Part shown: in pieces, positions 43,663 to 53,609 of the stretch
How positions within the stretch are numbered: the stretch's first letter is position 1
Layout: every line of letters starts with the position of its first letter
Source: Alphaproteobacteria bacterium
GTDB lineage: Bacteria; Pseudomonadota; Alphaproteobacteria; Micropepsales; Micropepsaceae
Direction of reading: 5' to 3'
DNA length: 64,000 nt
NCBI GenBank assembly: GCA_017983635.1
Contig: JAGOBA010000002.1
Span: 248,001-312,000, forward strand
The notes under the pieces: model-generated
What the model was told of the DNA's origin: nothing
Seen by the model: only the letters and a program-made list of their open reading frames with translations
Databases searched by the model: none
Translations under genes and position numbers: made by a program

Positions 43663-44573
43663 GCACTCCAGTAAAAAAATTCGCAGGATTGGGTCGTGGC
43701 CTCTCCGCTCTTTTGGGCGAGGTCGAATCGGAAGTTTTGGCCGCCAGCTCGAACCCGGAGCTCAAGCCCCATTCGACGCCCGGCTCGTCGGCGGAGCAAC
43801 GCGCCCCGCGCACCTTGCCGATCGCGCTGCTGCGGCCGAACCCGTTCCAACCCCGCGACCACTTCGACCCCGAGCTGCTCGAGGAACTCGCGAACTCGAT
43901 CCGCGACAAGGGGATCATCCAGCCGATTGTGGTCCGCCCCGTCCCGGGTCAGTCCGACGAGTACCAAATCGTCGCAGGCGAACGTCGCTGGCGCGCCGCC
44001 CAGAAGGCGCGCCTGCATGAAGTCCCGGTTGTCATCCGGGCCTTCACGGATGCCGAGGCGCTCGAAGTCGCCCTCATCGAAAACATCCAGCGCGCCGACC
44101 TGAACGCGATCGAAGAGGCCCGGGGCTATCGCCAGCTGATCGAGAAGTTCGAATACACCCAAGAAGCGCTCGGCCAAGTCATCGGCCGCAGCCGCAGCCA
44201 CATCGCCAACACGCTGCGTCTCCTGCAGCTGCCCCAGACAGTTCAGGACTACATCTACTCCGGCAAACTCTCCGCCGGTCACGCCCGCACGCTCGTCGGT
44301 CAGCCCGACCCCGAGCAGATGGCGCGCGAGCTGATCGAAGGCCGCGTCAACGTCCGCGAAGCGGAAGAACGCGGTCGCAAGGCAAAGGGCAAGAAGAAGC
44401 GCACGATCGGCAAGGACGCCGACACCCGCGCGCTGGAGCAATCCCTCACGACGCAGCTCGGCCTGAACGTGAACATCGCCCACAAGGGCGAAAAGGGCGG
44501 TGAGCTGAAGATCGTATACAAAACGCTCGAACAGCTCGACGACATCTGCCGCAAGCTCGGCACCTCGACTTGA
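43659..44573 (+). CDS. parB: chromosome-partitioning protein ParB
   Basis: The 304-residue CTPase clamp binds parS and spreads on DNA. It opens with GLGRGLSALLGEVE, followed by the NPFQPRDHFD box, the CTP-binding GERRWRAAQKA and ENIQRADLNAIEEARGYRQL, a helix-turn-helix (LGQVIGRSRSHIANTLRLLQ), and the C-terminal dimerisation region (LKIVYKTLEQLDDICRKL). Three parS-like sites lie upstream. The stop is 2 bases from the convergent holA stop. Confidence 0.96.
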   Translation: MSTPVKKFAGLGRGLSALLGEVESEVLAASSNPELKPHSTPGSSAEQRAPRTLPIALLRPNPFQPRDHFDPELLEELANSIRDKGIIQPIVVRPVPGQSDEYQIVAGERRWRAAQKARLHEVPVVIRAFTDAEALEVALIENIQRADLNAIEEARGYRQLIEKFEYTQEALGQVIGRSRSHIANTLRLLQLPQTVQDYIYSGKLSAGHARTLVGQPDPEQMARELIEGRVNVREAEERGRKAKGKKKRTIGKDADTRALEQSLTTQLGLNVNIAHKGEKGGELKIVYKTLEQLDDICRKLGTST

Positions 44574-44575
44574 GG

Positions 44576-45577
44576 TCAGCGGCGCTGCTTCAACGCCGCC
44601 GCTTCAATCAAAGCCTGCTGCCCGATCGCCGCGTCCGGAAAGCCGGTGAGCCGCGTCTGCGCCTCGGCCTCGGCGAGCACCCGCATCGCCTTAACCAGGC
44701 GCGCGTGATCCCACCCCACAAGCTGCGCCTGCAGCCGCTGCTCGTAGTAGCTGGACTTGCCGCCCCAGCCCGACCCGCCGCCTTCGCCGGCCGCCATCAC
44801 CCGCTGGAACAGCCGTAAGGCCGCACCCACGACCCCGGTCCAGGACACGCCGGACTCGTTCGCCTTGCCGATTAGCCGGTCGAGCTTTTTCAAATCGCCG
44901 GCCATCACCGCGTCCGCAATCTCGTCGGCTTCCACCGCGCCGCTGTCGCCGATCAGCCCGACCGCCTCCGCACGCGTGAGCTTCGCCCCCTTCTCGGGCG
45001 CACCCAGATACGAAACCAGCTTATCGAGTTCGCTCCGGAGCAGCCGCCGGTCGACGCTCAACGCGTCGGCGAGGTAGGCCAGCGCATCGCCCTCGATCTC
45101 CCAACCCGTGGCCGTTAGCGTTTCCCGAATAAGCCGCCCGGCGTCCTCCGGGCGGTCGTCGTAACACTCGATCGCACCGGCCGTTTTCGCCCCCTCGAAC
45201 AACTTGCGCAGCGACGATGTCTTGGTCAGCTCGCCCGCCTCCACGACCACGAAACCGTCACCAACCGGATCGGCCAAGAAGCTTTCGAATAGGGCACTCA
45301 GCCCGTCGGTCGCATCGCGTACCCGCACGACCCGCCGCCCCCCGAACATCGAGATGGCGCCGACCTCGTCACCCAGCCGCGCCGGGTCCTTGCGCAAGAC
45401 ATCCGCGCCCAGATCGGCAATCCGAAACCCGTCGGAGGTATCAGGCACGATCGCCTTCGCGATTCTGTCCGCCCGCTCGCGCACGAGCCCGCCGTTCGAC
45501 CCAAACACCAACGCCGCCACCCAGCCCTTGGGCGGAGCGCCGCTAAGCTTGTCCGAATCGCTGGAGGAGACCCGCAT
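44576..45577 (-). CDS. holA: DNA polymerase III delta subunit
   Basis: The 333-residue clamp-loader subunit opens the beta clamp. The N-terminal domain has VALVFGSNGGLVRERADRI, a degenerate P-loop region. The middle carries LDKLVSYLGAPEKGAKLTRAEAV and the C-terminal helical collar domain has RLFQRVMAAGEGG. It follows lptE by 20 bases in the leftward leuS-lptE-holA operon, a standard arrangement. Confidence 0.92.
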   Translation of the reverse strand: MRVSSSDSDKLSGAPPKGWVAALVFGSNGGLVRERADRIAKAIVPDTSDGFRIADLGADVLRKDPARLGDEVGAISMFGGRRVVRVRDATDGLSALFESFLADPVGDGFVVVEAGELTKTSSLRKLFEGAKTAGAIECYDDRPEDAGRLIRETLTATGWEIEGDALAYLADALSVDRRLLRSELDKLVSYLGAPEKGAKLTRAEAVGLIGDSGAVEADEIADAVMAGDLKKLDRLIGKANESGVSWTGVVGAALRLFQRVMAAGEGGGSGWGGKSSYYEQRLQAQLVGWDHARLVKAMRVLAEAEAQTRLTGFPDAAIGQQALIEAAALKQRR

Positions 45578-45597
45578 CTTCTTCCCTGGGAAGAAGG

Positions 45598-46116
45598 CTA
45601 GCCCTTCGACCCGAACCGCTGTTCGAAATAGAGTCCGAGGCGCAAACGAATATCTTCGCCCACTTCGCGCGCCGCCCGCTCTTGCGCATCGCGTTCGGCC
45701 GACTGTGTCGCGAACTGTGAGTCGACGACGTTGTAGGCCGCGATCGCCCGCGCCGTGCCCTTGTCCAGCACCTCGCCCGACACCGAATCGCGCAACTCGT
45801 ACTTTGCCGTCAGGAGATAATTGTACCGCGTGATCTGCGTGTTCTCTTGAATGGCCAGACCTTCTTTCAGGTCCTCAAGTTTGATGGTCAGCCGATAGGC
45901 CGCCGACCCCGGCGTGCCGGCCGGCGTCAACGCGTCCATCAGCTGATTGCGCAGATGCACGCCCTGACGGCCTGGAATGTTCTCGACGAACACCTGCCCG
46001 AAATAGGTCTCCATGCCCTCGGGCGTGGTTCCCGTCCCGTAAAGCGGACGGAACCCGCAGGCCCCAAGCGACAACGCCGCGCAAAGCCCGAACACAACGC
46101 CAAGAAACCTGCTCAT
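45598..46116 (-). CDS. lptE: LPS-assembly lipoprotein LptE
   Basis: The precursor has 172 residues with lipobox SLGAC and the family continuation GFRPLYG. LptE plugs the LptD barrel and helps insert LPS into the outer membrane. The body has the expected beta-alpha pattern: YRLTIKLEDLKEGLAIQ, then a helix near the C-terminus ending in YFEQRFGSKG. Start and leuS stop share one base (TGATG). Confidence 0.9.
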   Translation of the reverse strand: MSRFLGVVFGLCAALSLGACGFRPLYGTGTTPEGMETYFGQVFVENIPGRQGVHLRNQLMDALTPAGTPGSAAYRLTIKLEDLKEGLAIQENTQITRYNYLLTAKYELRDSVSGEVLDKGTARAIAAYNVVDSQFATQSAERDAQERAAREVGEDIRLRLGLYFEQRFGSKG

Positions 46117-48695
46117 CAGCGCTCCACAACCACGTTCGCGATCCGGTTCGGCACGATAATGACCTTTTTGACGCGCCGCCCGTCAATGGCTTTCACCACC
46201 AGCTCGCGCGCCAGGACCGCCGCCTCGACCGTTTTGGCCTCGCTATCCTTGGCCAGATCGATCTCGTCGCGCCGTTTACCGTCCACCTGAATCGCAATTG
46301 TAACAGTATCCTGCCGCGTCAGCGCGGGGTCAGCCTTCGGCCAGGGTGCATGTACAACCATGGTTGTACCACCCAAGACCTGCCAGCACTCCTCCGCCAA
46401 ATGCGGCACCATCGGGTTGATGAGGACGATCAGCGCCTCCAGCGCCTCGCGCAACGCCCAACGATCGCCGGGCCCCTCGCCTTTGAATTCGTTCATCGCG
46501 TTCACGAACTCATAGAGTCGCGCGACGGCCTTGTTGAACCGGAACTTGTCGAGATCGTCGGTGACCGCAGCAACCGTTCGATGGGTCACCTGCCGCAAGG
46601 CCAAAGCCTCCGGGCCAAACCCATCAGGGGCGACCGAGCCGAAGCCCGGCAGATGCGGCGCCGACTCCGTCACGATCCGCCAAACCCGCTGCACGTAGCG
46701 CCAAGCGCCCTCGATGCCCGCTTCGCTCCATTCCGAGTCGCGCTCGGGCGGTGAGTCCGACATCATGAACCAGCGCGCCGCGTCCACGCCATACGTGTCG
46801 GCGACGGCCTCGGGCGGCACCACGTTCTTCTTCGACTTCGACATCTTCTCGATGGCGCCGATCGTGACCGCGTGATTGGTTCCGCGCTTCACGGCTACGC
46901 CGTCACGCTTTTCGACCTCCTCCGGAAACAGATACTTGCCCTCCGGATCCTTGTAGGTCTCGTGCGTGATCATGCCTTGCGTGAACAGCCCCGCAAACGG
47001 TTCGCTCACACCGGCATAGCCCGCGGCCTTCATCGCCCGCGTAAAGAAACGCGAATAGAGCAAATGCAAAATCGCGTGCTCGATTCCGCCGATATACTGA
47101 TCGACCGGCAGCCAGTAATCGACCGCTTCCTTGTTCGTCGGACCCTCCGCGGTGTTGTCGCAAAACCGCGCGAAGTACCAAGACGAATCCACGAACGTGT
47201 CCATCGTGTCGGTCTCGCGCCGTGCGGGCTTGCCGCACGATGGGCAAGCCACGTTTTTCCACGTCGGATGATGGTCGAGCGGATTGCCCGGCCTATCGAA
47301 CGTCGCATCCTCGGGCAGCTTCACCGGCAAATCCTTGTCCGGCACCGGCACCACGCCGCAAGCGGCGCAATGGATCATCGGTATTGGACAACCCCAATAG
47401 CGTTGCCGGCTGCCGCCCCAATCGCGCAGACGATAGGTGATCGTACCCGTTCCCGCCTTCAGCGACTCGAGCTTCTTGATCACCGTGCTTTTCGCATCCG
47501 GTACACTCATCCCGTTCATGAAGTCGGAGTTGAAAAGGCGGCCGTCGCCGACATAGGCCTCATCGCCGACGCTGAACGCCTTCGGGTCCTGACCCTCCGG
47601 GAGCACCACCGGAATGACGGGCAACTTGTACTTCCGCGCGAAATCCAAGTCGCGTTGATCGTGCGCCGGGCACCCGAAAATCGCACCCAGCCCATATTCC
47701 ATCAGTACGAAGTTTGCCACGTAGACGGGCAACGTCTGCCCCGCCACGAACGGATGCTTCGCCCGCAAACCCGTATCGAACCCCATCTTTTCGGCGGTTT
47801 CGATCGCGGCCTCGGTCGTGCCCATGCGCTTGCACTCAGCCCCAAAATCGGCGAGCGCTTTGTTGGTCTTCGCCAAATCCTGCGCGATCGGATGATCGAC
47901 CGAGATCGCACAAAAGCTCGCCCCGAACAGCGTATCTGGCCGGGTCGTAAACACCTCGAGCGTCTTATGCTTGGCGTCGGTCAGCTCGAACGCAACCCGC
48001 GCGCCTTCGGACCGTCCGATCCAATTGCGCTGCATCAATCGCACCTTGTCCGGCCAGCGTTCCAATCCGCCGATCGCGTTCAGCAACTCCTCGGCCATGT
48101 CGGCGATCTTGAAGAACCACTGTGTTAGCTTGCGCTGCTCGACCAACGCGCCCGAGCGCCAGCCGCGCCCGTCGATCACCTGCTCGTTGGCAAGCACGGT
48201 GTTGTCGACCGGATCCCAATTGACGTTCGATTCCTTCCGCGTCACGAAGCCGAGGCGGTGGAAGTCGATGAACATCTTCTGTTGGTGCTTGTAGTAGCTT
48301 GGGTCGCAGGTCGCGAACTCGCGGCTCCAATCGATCGACAAGCCCAGCAGCTTCAGCTGCGCTTTCATCGTCTCGATATTGGCGTAGGTCCATTTGCCCG
48401 GATGAACCTTTTGCTCCATCGCGGCGTTTTCCGCGGGCAGGCCGAACGCGTCCCAGCCCATCGGATGCAGCACGTTAAAGCCCATCGCCCGCTTGAAGCG
48501 TGCAACGACGTCGCCCATCACATAATTGCGCCCATGCCCGATGTGGATCTTTCCCGAGGGATAAGGAAACATCTCAAGCACATAGTACTTCGGCTTCGAG
48601 CGATCGATCTTCGCGCGGAAGACGTCGGCCGCCTCCCACTGCTTTTGCCACTTGGGCTCGACCTCGCGTGCGTTGTAGCGCGACATGGAATTCAT
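46116..48695 (-). CDS. leuS: leucyl-tRNA synthetase
   Basis: The 859-residue class I synthetase charges tRNA-Leu. HIGH is at ~51-54 ([12 protein letters not shown]), KMSKS in [16 protein letters not shown] near 620, and the editing domain (CP1) spans ~225-420 with the family's [13 protein letters not shown] zinc-type module (CAACG...CPSCGKP) is present. The start may be ATG 48695 or the nearby ATG 48686 ([14 protein letters not shown]). It is the first gene of leuS-lptE-holA. Confidence 0.97.
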   Translation of the reverse strand: MNSMSRYNAREVEPKWQKQWEAADVFRAKIDRSKPKYYVLEMFPYPSGKIHIGHGRNYVMGDVVARFKRAMGFNVLHPMGWDAFGLPAENAAMEQKVHPGKWTYANIETMKAQLKLLGLSIDWSREFATCDPSYYKHQQKMFIDFHRLGFVTRKESNVNWDPVDNTVLANEQVIDGRGWRSGALVEQRKLTQWFFKIADMAEELLNAIGGLERWPDKVRLMQRNWIGRSEGARVAFELTDAKHKTLEVFTTRPDTLFGASFCAISVDHPIAQDLAKTNKALADFGAECKRMGTTEAAIETAEKMGFDTGLRAKHPFVAGQTLPVYVANFVLMEYGLGAIFGCPAHDQRDLDFARKYKLPVIPVVLPEGQDPKAFSVGDEAYVGDGRLFNSDFMNGMSVPDAKSTVIKKLESLKAGTGTITYRLRDWGGSRQRYWGCPIPMIHCAACGVVPVPDKDLPVKLPEDATFDRPGNPLDHHPTWKNVACPSCGKPARRETDTMDTFVDSSWYFARFCDNTAEGPTNKEAVDYWLPVDQYIGGIEHAILHLLYSRFFTRAMKAAGYAGVSEPFAGLFTQGMITHETYKDPEGKYLFPEEVEKRDGVAVKRGTNHAVTIGAIEKMSKSKKNVVPPEAVADTYGVDAARWFMMSDSPPERDSEWSEAGIEGAWRYVQRVWRIVTESAPHLPGFGSVAPDGFGPEALALRQVTHRTVAAVTDDLDKFRFNKAVARLYEFVNAMNEFKGEGPGDRWALREALEALIVLINPMVPHLAEECWQVLGGTTMVVHAPWPKADPALTRQDTVTIAIQVDGKRRDEIDLAKDSEAKTVEAAVLARELVVKAIDGRRVKKVIIVPNRIANVVVER

Positions 48696-48818
48696 CCGTC
48701 AATTCAAGGAAACCGAAGTCTCGACCGAGACCGTTTTGAAGACCTTACCAGCGCAAAAGAATAACCGGGCGAGCGGCATCCGGCCGCGCCCGATCCATGC
48801 CAGCAATGTTGGAGACGC

Positions 48819-49334
48819 CTAGTCGCCGGCCTGGATCTTCAGCGCCCGCGCCTTGTTCAAGATGAGGTTCTCAAGCTTCGTTACCGTTTCCGGATCGACT
48901 GTCGCGTCGATCCATTCGCCGGTCGGCTTCTTGGCCTCTTTGAACACGGACACGCGCAGCGCGTCGGCCCTAAGTCGCGCGTCTAGGACGTAGACGGCAA
49001 CCCGCAGCCGCTCGTTCGGCGTTGCCGCGGGCGTGTACCAGCCCGTCTTGATCGTGCCGCCGAACGGGTCGGCTTGATCCATCGGCATGAACGAAAGTGT
49101 GTCGAGGCTGGCCCGCCACAAATAGGCGTTCACCGCCACCCCGCCCTCACGCTTGTCCGTGCTGGCCTTTCCCTCACTGGCTTTGAACCAGTCGAAGACA
49201 CCGCCGTCTTTGCTTTCGGCTTGCTTGGCCGCTGGCGGCGCCTCAACCGTGGGTTTCGGTTTCTCGGCGTCGGAGGACCCGCAGCCGGACAAAATCAACA
49301 CGGCGCAAGCGATGGCCAGGTACTTCGTCGTCAT
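48819..49334 (-). CDS. DUF3576 domain lipoprotein
   Basis: The precursor has 171 residues from ATG 49334 (MTTKYLAIACAVLILSGC), with lipobox LSGC. The mature part has a short Pro/Ala/Lys-rich stretch, then the DUF3576 domain with VNAYLWRASLDTLSFMPMDQ, ADPFGGTIKTGWY and LRADALRVSVF. The family lies upstream of leuS in many Alphaproteobacteria; its function is unknown. The frame is open to 49409 but without family similarity there. Confidence 0.85.
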   Translation of the reverse strand: MTTKYLAIACAVLILSGCGSSDAEKPKPTVEAPPAAKQAESKDGGVFDWFKASEGKASTDKREGGVAVNAYLWRASLDTLSFMPMDQADPFGGTIKTGWYTPAATPNERLRVAVYVLDARLRADALRVSVFKEAKKPTGEWIDATVDPETVTKLENLILNKARALKIQAGD

Positions 49335-49658
49335 GGGGATCACGCAAACCAACTTGGAGGGCTGTGGAACAGAGGCCGCGTTATACGCGAACGAATACAG
49401 GCCCGGCAATCGGCGCGGGAGGCGTACCGCCTCTGGAAGCGCATTTTTGTGCGTTTCATATGGTCAAGATGTGACGCGCCAATCCTTTGCCCGGTTTCGC
49501 TGAAACGACAGGTTGTGTGACCGTGACGCCCCAAGCCCAACAGAAAGGCCGGCGAATTAGGATTCTCAAGGCCAAACGCTTGACCCCACCAGCTCAAAAC
49601 CGGATGACTTGGGCGGGGGATCGAACTTCGATTTGTATCAGGCGTGAGAGGTTGTTTC
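49335..49658. other. intergenic region between the DUF3576 gene and the first porin
   Basis: This 324-base gap lies between divergent genes. It holds a GAGGCG-TAC-CGCCTC hairpin (49419-49433), a small GTTTC-GCT-GAAAC palindrome (49494-49506) and a long purine-rich leader before the porin start. No convincing -35/-10 pair, RNA gene or coding region was seen. It must contain both promoters. Confidence 0.4.
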
Positions 49659-50981
49659 ATGAAGCGGTCGTGGCGTGCCCTGACGGCGGCATCTCTGTTT
49701 TCTTTGGCCGCACTCCCCGCGTCCGCAGCTGAGCTTACGTTTGCCTACGGTGGGCAGGGCAATCTGTCGGGCTTCGGCATCGACCAAGACGATATTCCTG
49801 GCGGCGACGTCAACAACTTCGGCTTTGCCGCCGAAGGCAAGATTTGGGGCCGCGCCAGCTCTGTCACCGACAGCGGCATCGAGTACGGCATTCGCGCACA
49901 GCTTCGCTTTCAATCCAGCGAGCACGAGTTCTCGAATGACTTGATTCACGGCGCGCCCGACTTCGTCGACGAGGTTTGGGCTTACGTGAACACCGCCTTC
50001 GGCCGCGTGACGGTCGGCTTGGAAGATGGCGCCGGTGACAGCGCCGGGATCTATTCGCCGACGGTCTCCGACATCAATCGCATCGACGATCCCCGCGCCT
50101 ATGTGCTCCAGGATCCCCGCGCGGGCAGCTTCACCGCGTTTGAGCCGAACGGCGCCCATATGCGCACCGACCTCAACGGCTCGGGCGATGCGTTCAAGGT
50201 CATCTACTACTCGCCGCGCATCATCGGCGTTCAACTCTCGGCGTCGTATATGCCGGAACTGTCGCGCGGCCTGAACGACTTGTTCAACAGCAAAGATGAA
50301 TTCGACGAACAGTCCGACATCTGGGAAGTCGGCGTGAACTACCAAGGGTCGCTGTCCAGCTTCGACGTCGGCTTCTACGGCGCCTATGTCGCCGGTTCGA
50401 ACGAACGCGAGACGATCGGCAAGACGCTAAGCGTTGTCGCTGCTCGCCTATCCGACGGAGCGCCCACCACATTCACCTCGGCGGCCTTTACGCCGGACGA
50501 TCTGGAAGAATGGGGCGCGGGCGCCCAGGTCGCCTATGAAGGTTTCAAGGTCGGCGGCTCCTATCGCTCGACGAACATTGCCGGCGGTGCGGGTCTCGCC
50601 GACCAGGCGCTCGGATCGCCGTCGGTCGGCTGTAGCACGATTGCGGGCTGTGTACTTCCGGACTCGCAAACGACGATCTGGGGCGCGGGGGTCACCTACG
50701 AAACCGGCCCGTGGCGTTTCGGTGCAAACTACGTGAACCTCGAGGAAGAGCTGCCCGCCTTCATCGACACGTCGCTCGGCGGCCCCGGTGTGCGGCGCGA
50801 GTTGACGCAGGACGCGCAAGGCTGGTCGGGAACGGTCGGCTACGAGGTCGACGAGAACCTGTCGTTCTCAGTCGGCTATCAGCACTACGATTTCGACGGC
50901 CCGGCGGGCGTTTGCGTGGGGGCCGCGTGCGACACGCTGGACGCAAATTTGGGCTTCTTCCAAACGTCTATGTCGTTCTGA
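49659..50981 (+). CDS. outer-membrane porin (first of tandem pair)
   Basis: The precursor has 440 residues; ATG 49659 has GAGAGG upstream. The signal peptide ends ASAAE (~22-25). The mature protein is made of alternating amphipathic beta strands with Tyr and Gly, ends in an aromatic strand (LGFFQTSMSF) and includes YVNTAFGRVTVGLEDGAGDS, typical of Gram-negative trimeric porins. Residues WEVGVNYQGSLSSFDVGFY recur in similar form in the next gene. Likely general diffusion of small solutes. Confidence 0.88.
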   Translation: MKRSWRALTAASLFSLAALPASAAELTFAYGGQGNLSGFGIDQDDIPGGDVNNFGFAAEGKIWGRASSVTDSGIEYGIRAQLRFQSSEHEFSNDLIHGAPDFVDEVWAYVNTAFGRVTVGLEDGAGDSAGIYSPTVSDINRIDDPRAYVLQDPRAGSFTAFEPNGAHMRTDLNGSGDAFKVIYYSPRIIGVQLSASYMPELSRGLNDLFNSKDEFDEQSDIWEVGVNYQGSLSSFDVGFYGAYVAGSNERETIGKTLSVVAARLSDGAPTTFTSAAFTPDDLEEWGAGAQVAYEGFKVGGSYRSTNIAGGAGLADQALGSPSVGCSTIAGCVLPDSQTTIWGAGVTYETGPWRFGANYVNLEEELPAFIDTSLGGPGVRRELTQDAQGWSGTVGYEVDENLSFSVGYQHYDFDGPAGVCVGAACDTLDANLGFFQTSMSF

Positions 50982-51096
50982 ACGGCCATTTACCGTGGGT
51001 TAGGTCTACAGCCCTAAGCCGTAGTGAGGTATGCTAGCAACGCAGGCGTTCGGGTTGCGACTCTACCCCCGGCGCACCGCAGTGAGTGAGGGACCA

Positions 51097-52305
51097 ATGG
51101 TACGGTTAGCTGGCGTCTGTCTCGCCGCCTTGGCGATGAACTGCAGCCTCGCTTATGCCGACGCGTTCGACCGCGTGATCTTGCGCCTCAACGGCCACGC
51201 GAGCGCCGTCGGTGCCTATGTCGACCAATCGAATATGGACGGGCTCGACCAAGGCGTGCTGGCCGTCGACACCGGTCTCTTCGGCTCGGTCATCCTGCCC
51301 CTCGAAGGTGGCGGCGAAATCGGCGGCCGCGTCGCCCTCGACCTCGACTATGCCTCGAACTTCGACTCGTTCCTCAACGACGCCGGCTCCTCGAACGTCC
51401 TCGAGGAGGCTTGGATCTATTGGGACGGCCGCCTCGGCCGCATCCAACTCGGCCTCATGGACGGCGCCGCCGACGTGCTCGGCTTGACCCCGCCCTCGGT
51501 CACCAAGTCGATCCGTGTCGACAACGCGGAAGTCTTTTTGCTCGGCTATCCGTGCAAATTATTCTGCGGCTCGGATCCGCAAGATCCGGGGTCGCTGTTC
51601 AGCCCGAACGGCATGCAGTTGCGCTCCGACATCCACGGCTCGGACGACTATCTGAAGATCAGCTACACCACGCCGTCGTTCCACGGCCTTCGCTTGGCCG
51701 TCTCATTCGCCCCCGACGGCACACGGGACCCGGGCCAACTCTTCGGCGCCGACGAGTTCAACGAGCAAGCCAACATCTGGGACTTTGGCGCCAACTACGT
51801 CGGCACGCTCGGCGCGATCGACGTCGCCGCCAGCGCGGGTTACGTCACCGGCGAGAACGTGAACCCGACGTGGAGCTTCTACGGGGATCTCGAGGAATGG
51901 GGTGCCGCACTCAAACTCGGCTATCGCGAATGGACGCTCGGCGCCGCTTATCGCCAAACAAACGTCGCGGGCGGCGGGCCTGTTGTGCAGGGCGCATCCA
52001 ATGTCTTCGACGACAAGTATACGGACATCTGGAGCGTCGGCCTGACCTATGAGACGGGCCCGTGGATGTTCGGTGCGAATTACATCGCTGCGACCGAAGA
52101 GATTCTTTTCGACAACGACCAAGAAGGACAAGGCCTTCAGTTCGCAGGCGGCTATACGTTTACCGAGAACTTCCGCGTCACTGCCGGGTACCAGCACTTT
52201 GAGTTCGATGGGCCGAACAACGCTTGCGTCACGGACAACGGTGGATTCGGCTGCGACACGCTCGACGGCAATATCGGCTATCTCGAAACGACGTTCAGCT
52301 TCTAA
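51097..52305 (+). CDS. outer-membrane porin (second of tandem pair)
   Basis: The precursor has 402 residues; ATG 51097 follows GAGGGA with a 4-base gap. The signal peptide ends in LAYADA. The protein shares its layout with the upstream porin: YWDGRLGRIQLGLMDGAAD, WDFGANYVGTLGAIDVAAS, YETGPWMFGANY and a C-terminal aromatic strand (GYLETTFSF). It probably arose by duplication. The last 11 bases overlap the convergent ThiE-like gene. Confidence 0.88.
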   Translation: MVRLAGVCLAALAMNCSLAYADAFDRVILRLNGHASAVGAYVDQSNMDGLDQGVLAVDTGLFGSVILPLEGGGEIGGRVALDLDYASNFDSFLNDAGSSNVLEEAWIYWDGRLGRIQLGLMDGAADVLGLTPPSVTKSIRVDNAEVFLLGYPCKLFCGSDPQDPGSLFSPNGMQLRSDIHGSDDYLKISYTTPSFHGLRLAVSFAPDGTRDPGQLFGADEFNEQANIWDFGANYVGTLGAIDVAASAGYVTGENVNPTWSFYGDLEEWGAALKLGYREWTLGAAYRQTNVAGGGPVVQGASNVFDDKYTDIWSVGLTYETGPWMFGANYIAATEEILFDNDQEGQGLQFAGGYTFTENFRVTAGYQHFEFDGPNNACVTDNGGFGCDTLDGNIGYLETTFSF

Positions 52306-52918
52306 CCCAGGCGCCGATCACGCCCACACCTGCGATCGGCGTTGCGCCAAGCCGCATGATCGTGTTCGCGTCGATGCCGCCAAGCGCATGGACCGCCACC
52401 CGCGTTGACGTCGCCAAAGCGGCGAAGCGTACGGCGCCAAGCGTTCGGGCCCCCCGATGGCTCGCCGTCGCAAACACCGGCGCGACGAAGACGGCATCTG
52501 CCCTCAATCGCGAGGCCTGCCGAACGGAACCCGTGTCATGCGCCGCACAGGTGACGATCCAGCGCCGGTTCAGCGCCCGCACCCCGGGCAACCACGAAAC
52601 CTGACCCTGAGCAAGGTGCAGACCGTCCGCTCGCACCCGCTGAGCCAGAGCGGCATCACCGGCGATGAGGAGCTTCAAGCGCCGCTGGGCGCAAATCGGC
52701 CCGAGCGCACGTGCCAAACGTTCTCGTGCGCCCGCATCGCGGTGCCGTACGATGACCGCGCTTCCGCGCGGCAGCGCGCGCACGGCTTCGACCCAATCGA
52801 CAGGGCGCATGTCGTCGGTCAGCAACGTCAGCGGCGGCAAACCGCCACCCGCGCGCAGGTTGAGCGCCCGCGCCTTGCGTGCGAGCTTCAAGCGCACTTC
52901 GTTCAACCTTGTGTCCAT
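52295..52918 (-). CDS. thiamine phosphate synthase family protein (ThiE/TenI-like)
   Basis: The 207-residue TIM-barrel protein has the ThiE features RADGLHLAQ, the histidine strand VTCAAHDTGSV, ADAVFVAPVFATASH and HALGGIDANTIMRLGATPIA. ThiE couples HMP-PP with thiazole phosphate. The N-terminus has a charged extension (RLNEVRLKLARKARAL), and the pyrophosphate-site residues are not fully canonical, so a TenI-like or divergent role is possible. It is divergent from the YggS gene, with overlapping start codons. Confidence 0.82.
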   Translation of the reverse strand: MDTRLNEVRLKLARKARALNLRAGGGLPPLTLLTDDMRPVDWVEAVRALPRGSAVIVRHRDAGARERLARALGPICAQRRLKLLIAGDAALAQRVRADGLHLAQGQVSWLPGVRALNRRWIVTCAAHDTGSVRQASRLRADAVFVAPVFATASHRGARTLGAVRFAALATSTRVAVHALGGIDANTIMRLGATPIAGVGVIGAWVRS

Positions 52919-53609
52919 GGCCGCCCAAACTCTAGCCGAGATGATTGCAGCAAATCTCCGTGACGTTCACGCGCGCATCGCCAAAGCGGCTGCCGCGGCG
53001 AACCGTCCGCTTGCAGACGTGCGCCTGATCGCCGTCAGCAAAACCCACGACGCCGCCGCCATCGAAGCCGCGATTGCCGCCGGCCAAACCGCCTTCGGCG
53101 AAAACCGCGTCCAAGAAGCCAAAGCCAAGTTCCCGGCCCTGAAGGCGGCCCACCCGACCCTCGAACTCCATCTCATCGGCCCCCTGCAGTCGAACAAAGC
53201 GCGCGATGCCGTCGCGCTCTTCGACGCCATTCACACGCTCGACCGTGAGAGCCTCGCCGAAACGCTCGCCGCCGAACTGAAACGCGAAGGCCGCGCGCCA
53301 AAACTCTTCATCCAAGTGAACACCGGTGAGGAACCACAAAAGGCCGGCGTCGCCCCGCAAGACGCACACGCCTTCATCGACAAGTGCCGCACGACCCACG
53401 GCCTCACGATCGCTGGCCTCATGTGCATCCCGCCGGCCGAGGAGCCGCCGGCCCCGCACTTCGCGCTGTTGCTGAAACTCGCGCGCGAAGCCGGGTTGAA
53501 AGAACTCAGCATGGGCATGAGCGGCGACTACGAAACCGCAATCCGCCTCGGTGCAACGCACATACGCGTGGGCACCGCGATCTTCGGTGCGCGGCCTCAG
53601 GTCAAGTGA
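52917..53609 (+). CDS. YggS family PLP homeostasis protein
   Basis: The 230-residue fold-type III PLP-binding protein (PLPBP/ProSC family) is involved in vitamin B6 homeostasis. The PLP lysine is in LIAVSKTHDAAAIEAAIAAG. The phosphate-binding signatures are FGENRVQEAKAKF, LIGPLQSNKARDAV, VNTGEEPQKAGV and the C-terminal LSMGMSGDYETAIRLGATH. ATG 52917 lies in CCATGG, which it shares with the divergent ThiE-like gene. The 3' end overlaps the ribA end by 13 bases. Confidence 0.94.
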   Translation: MAAQTLAEMIAANLRDVHARIAKAAAAANRPLADVRLIAVSKTHDAAAIEAAIAAGQTAFGENRVQEAKAKFPALKAAHPTLELHLIGPLQSNKARDAVALFDAIHTLDRESLAETLAAELKREGRAPKLFIQVNTGEEPQKAGVAPQDAHAFIDKCRTTHGLTIAGLMCIPPAEEPPAPHFALLLKLAREAGLKELSMGMSGDYETAIRLGATHIRVGTAIFGARPQVK

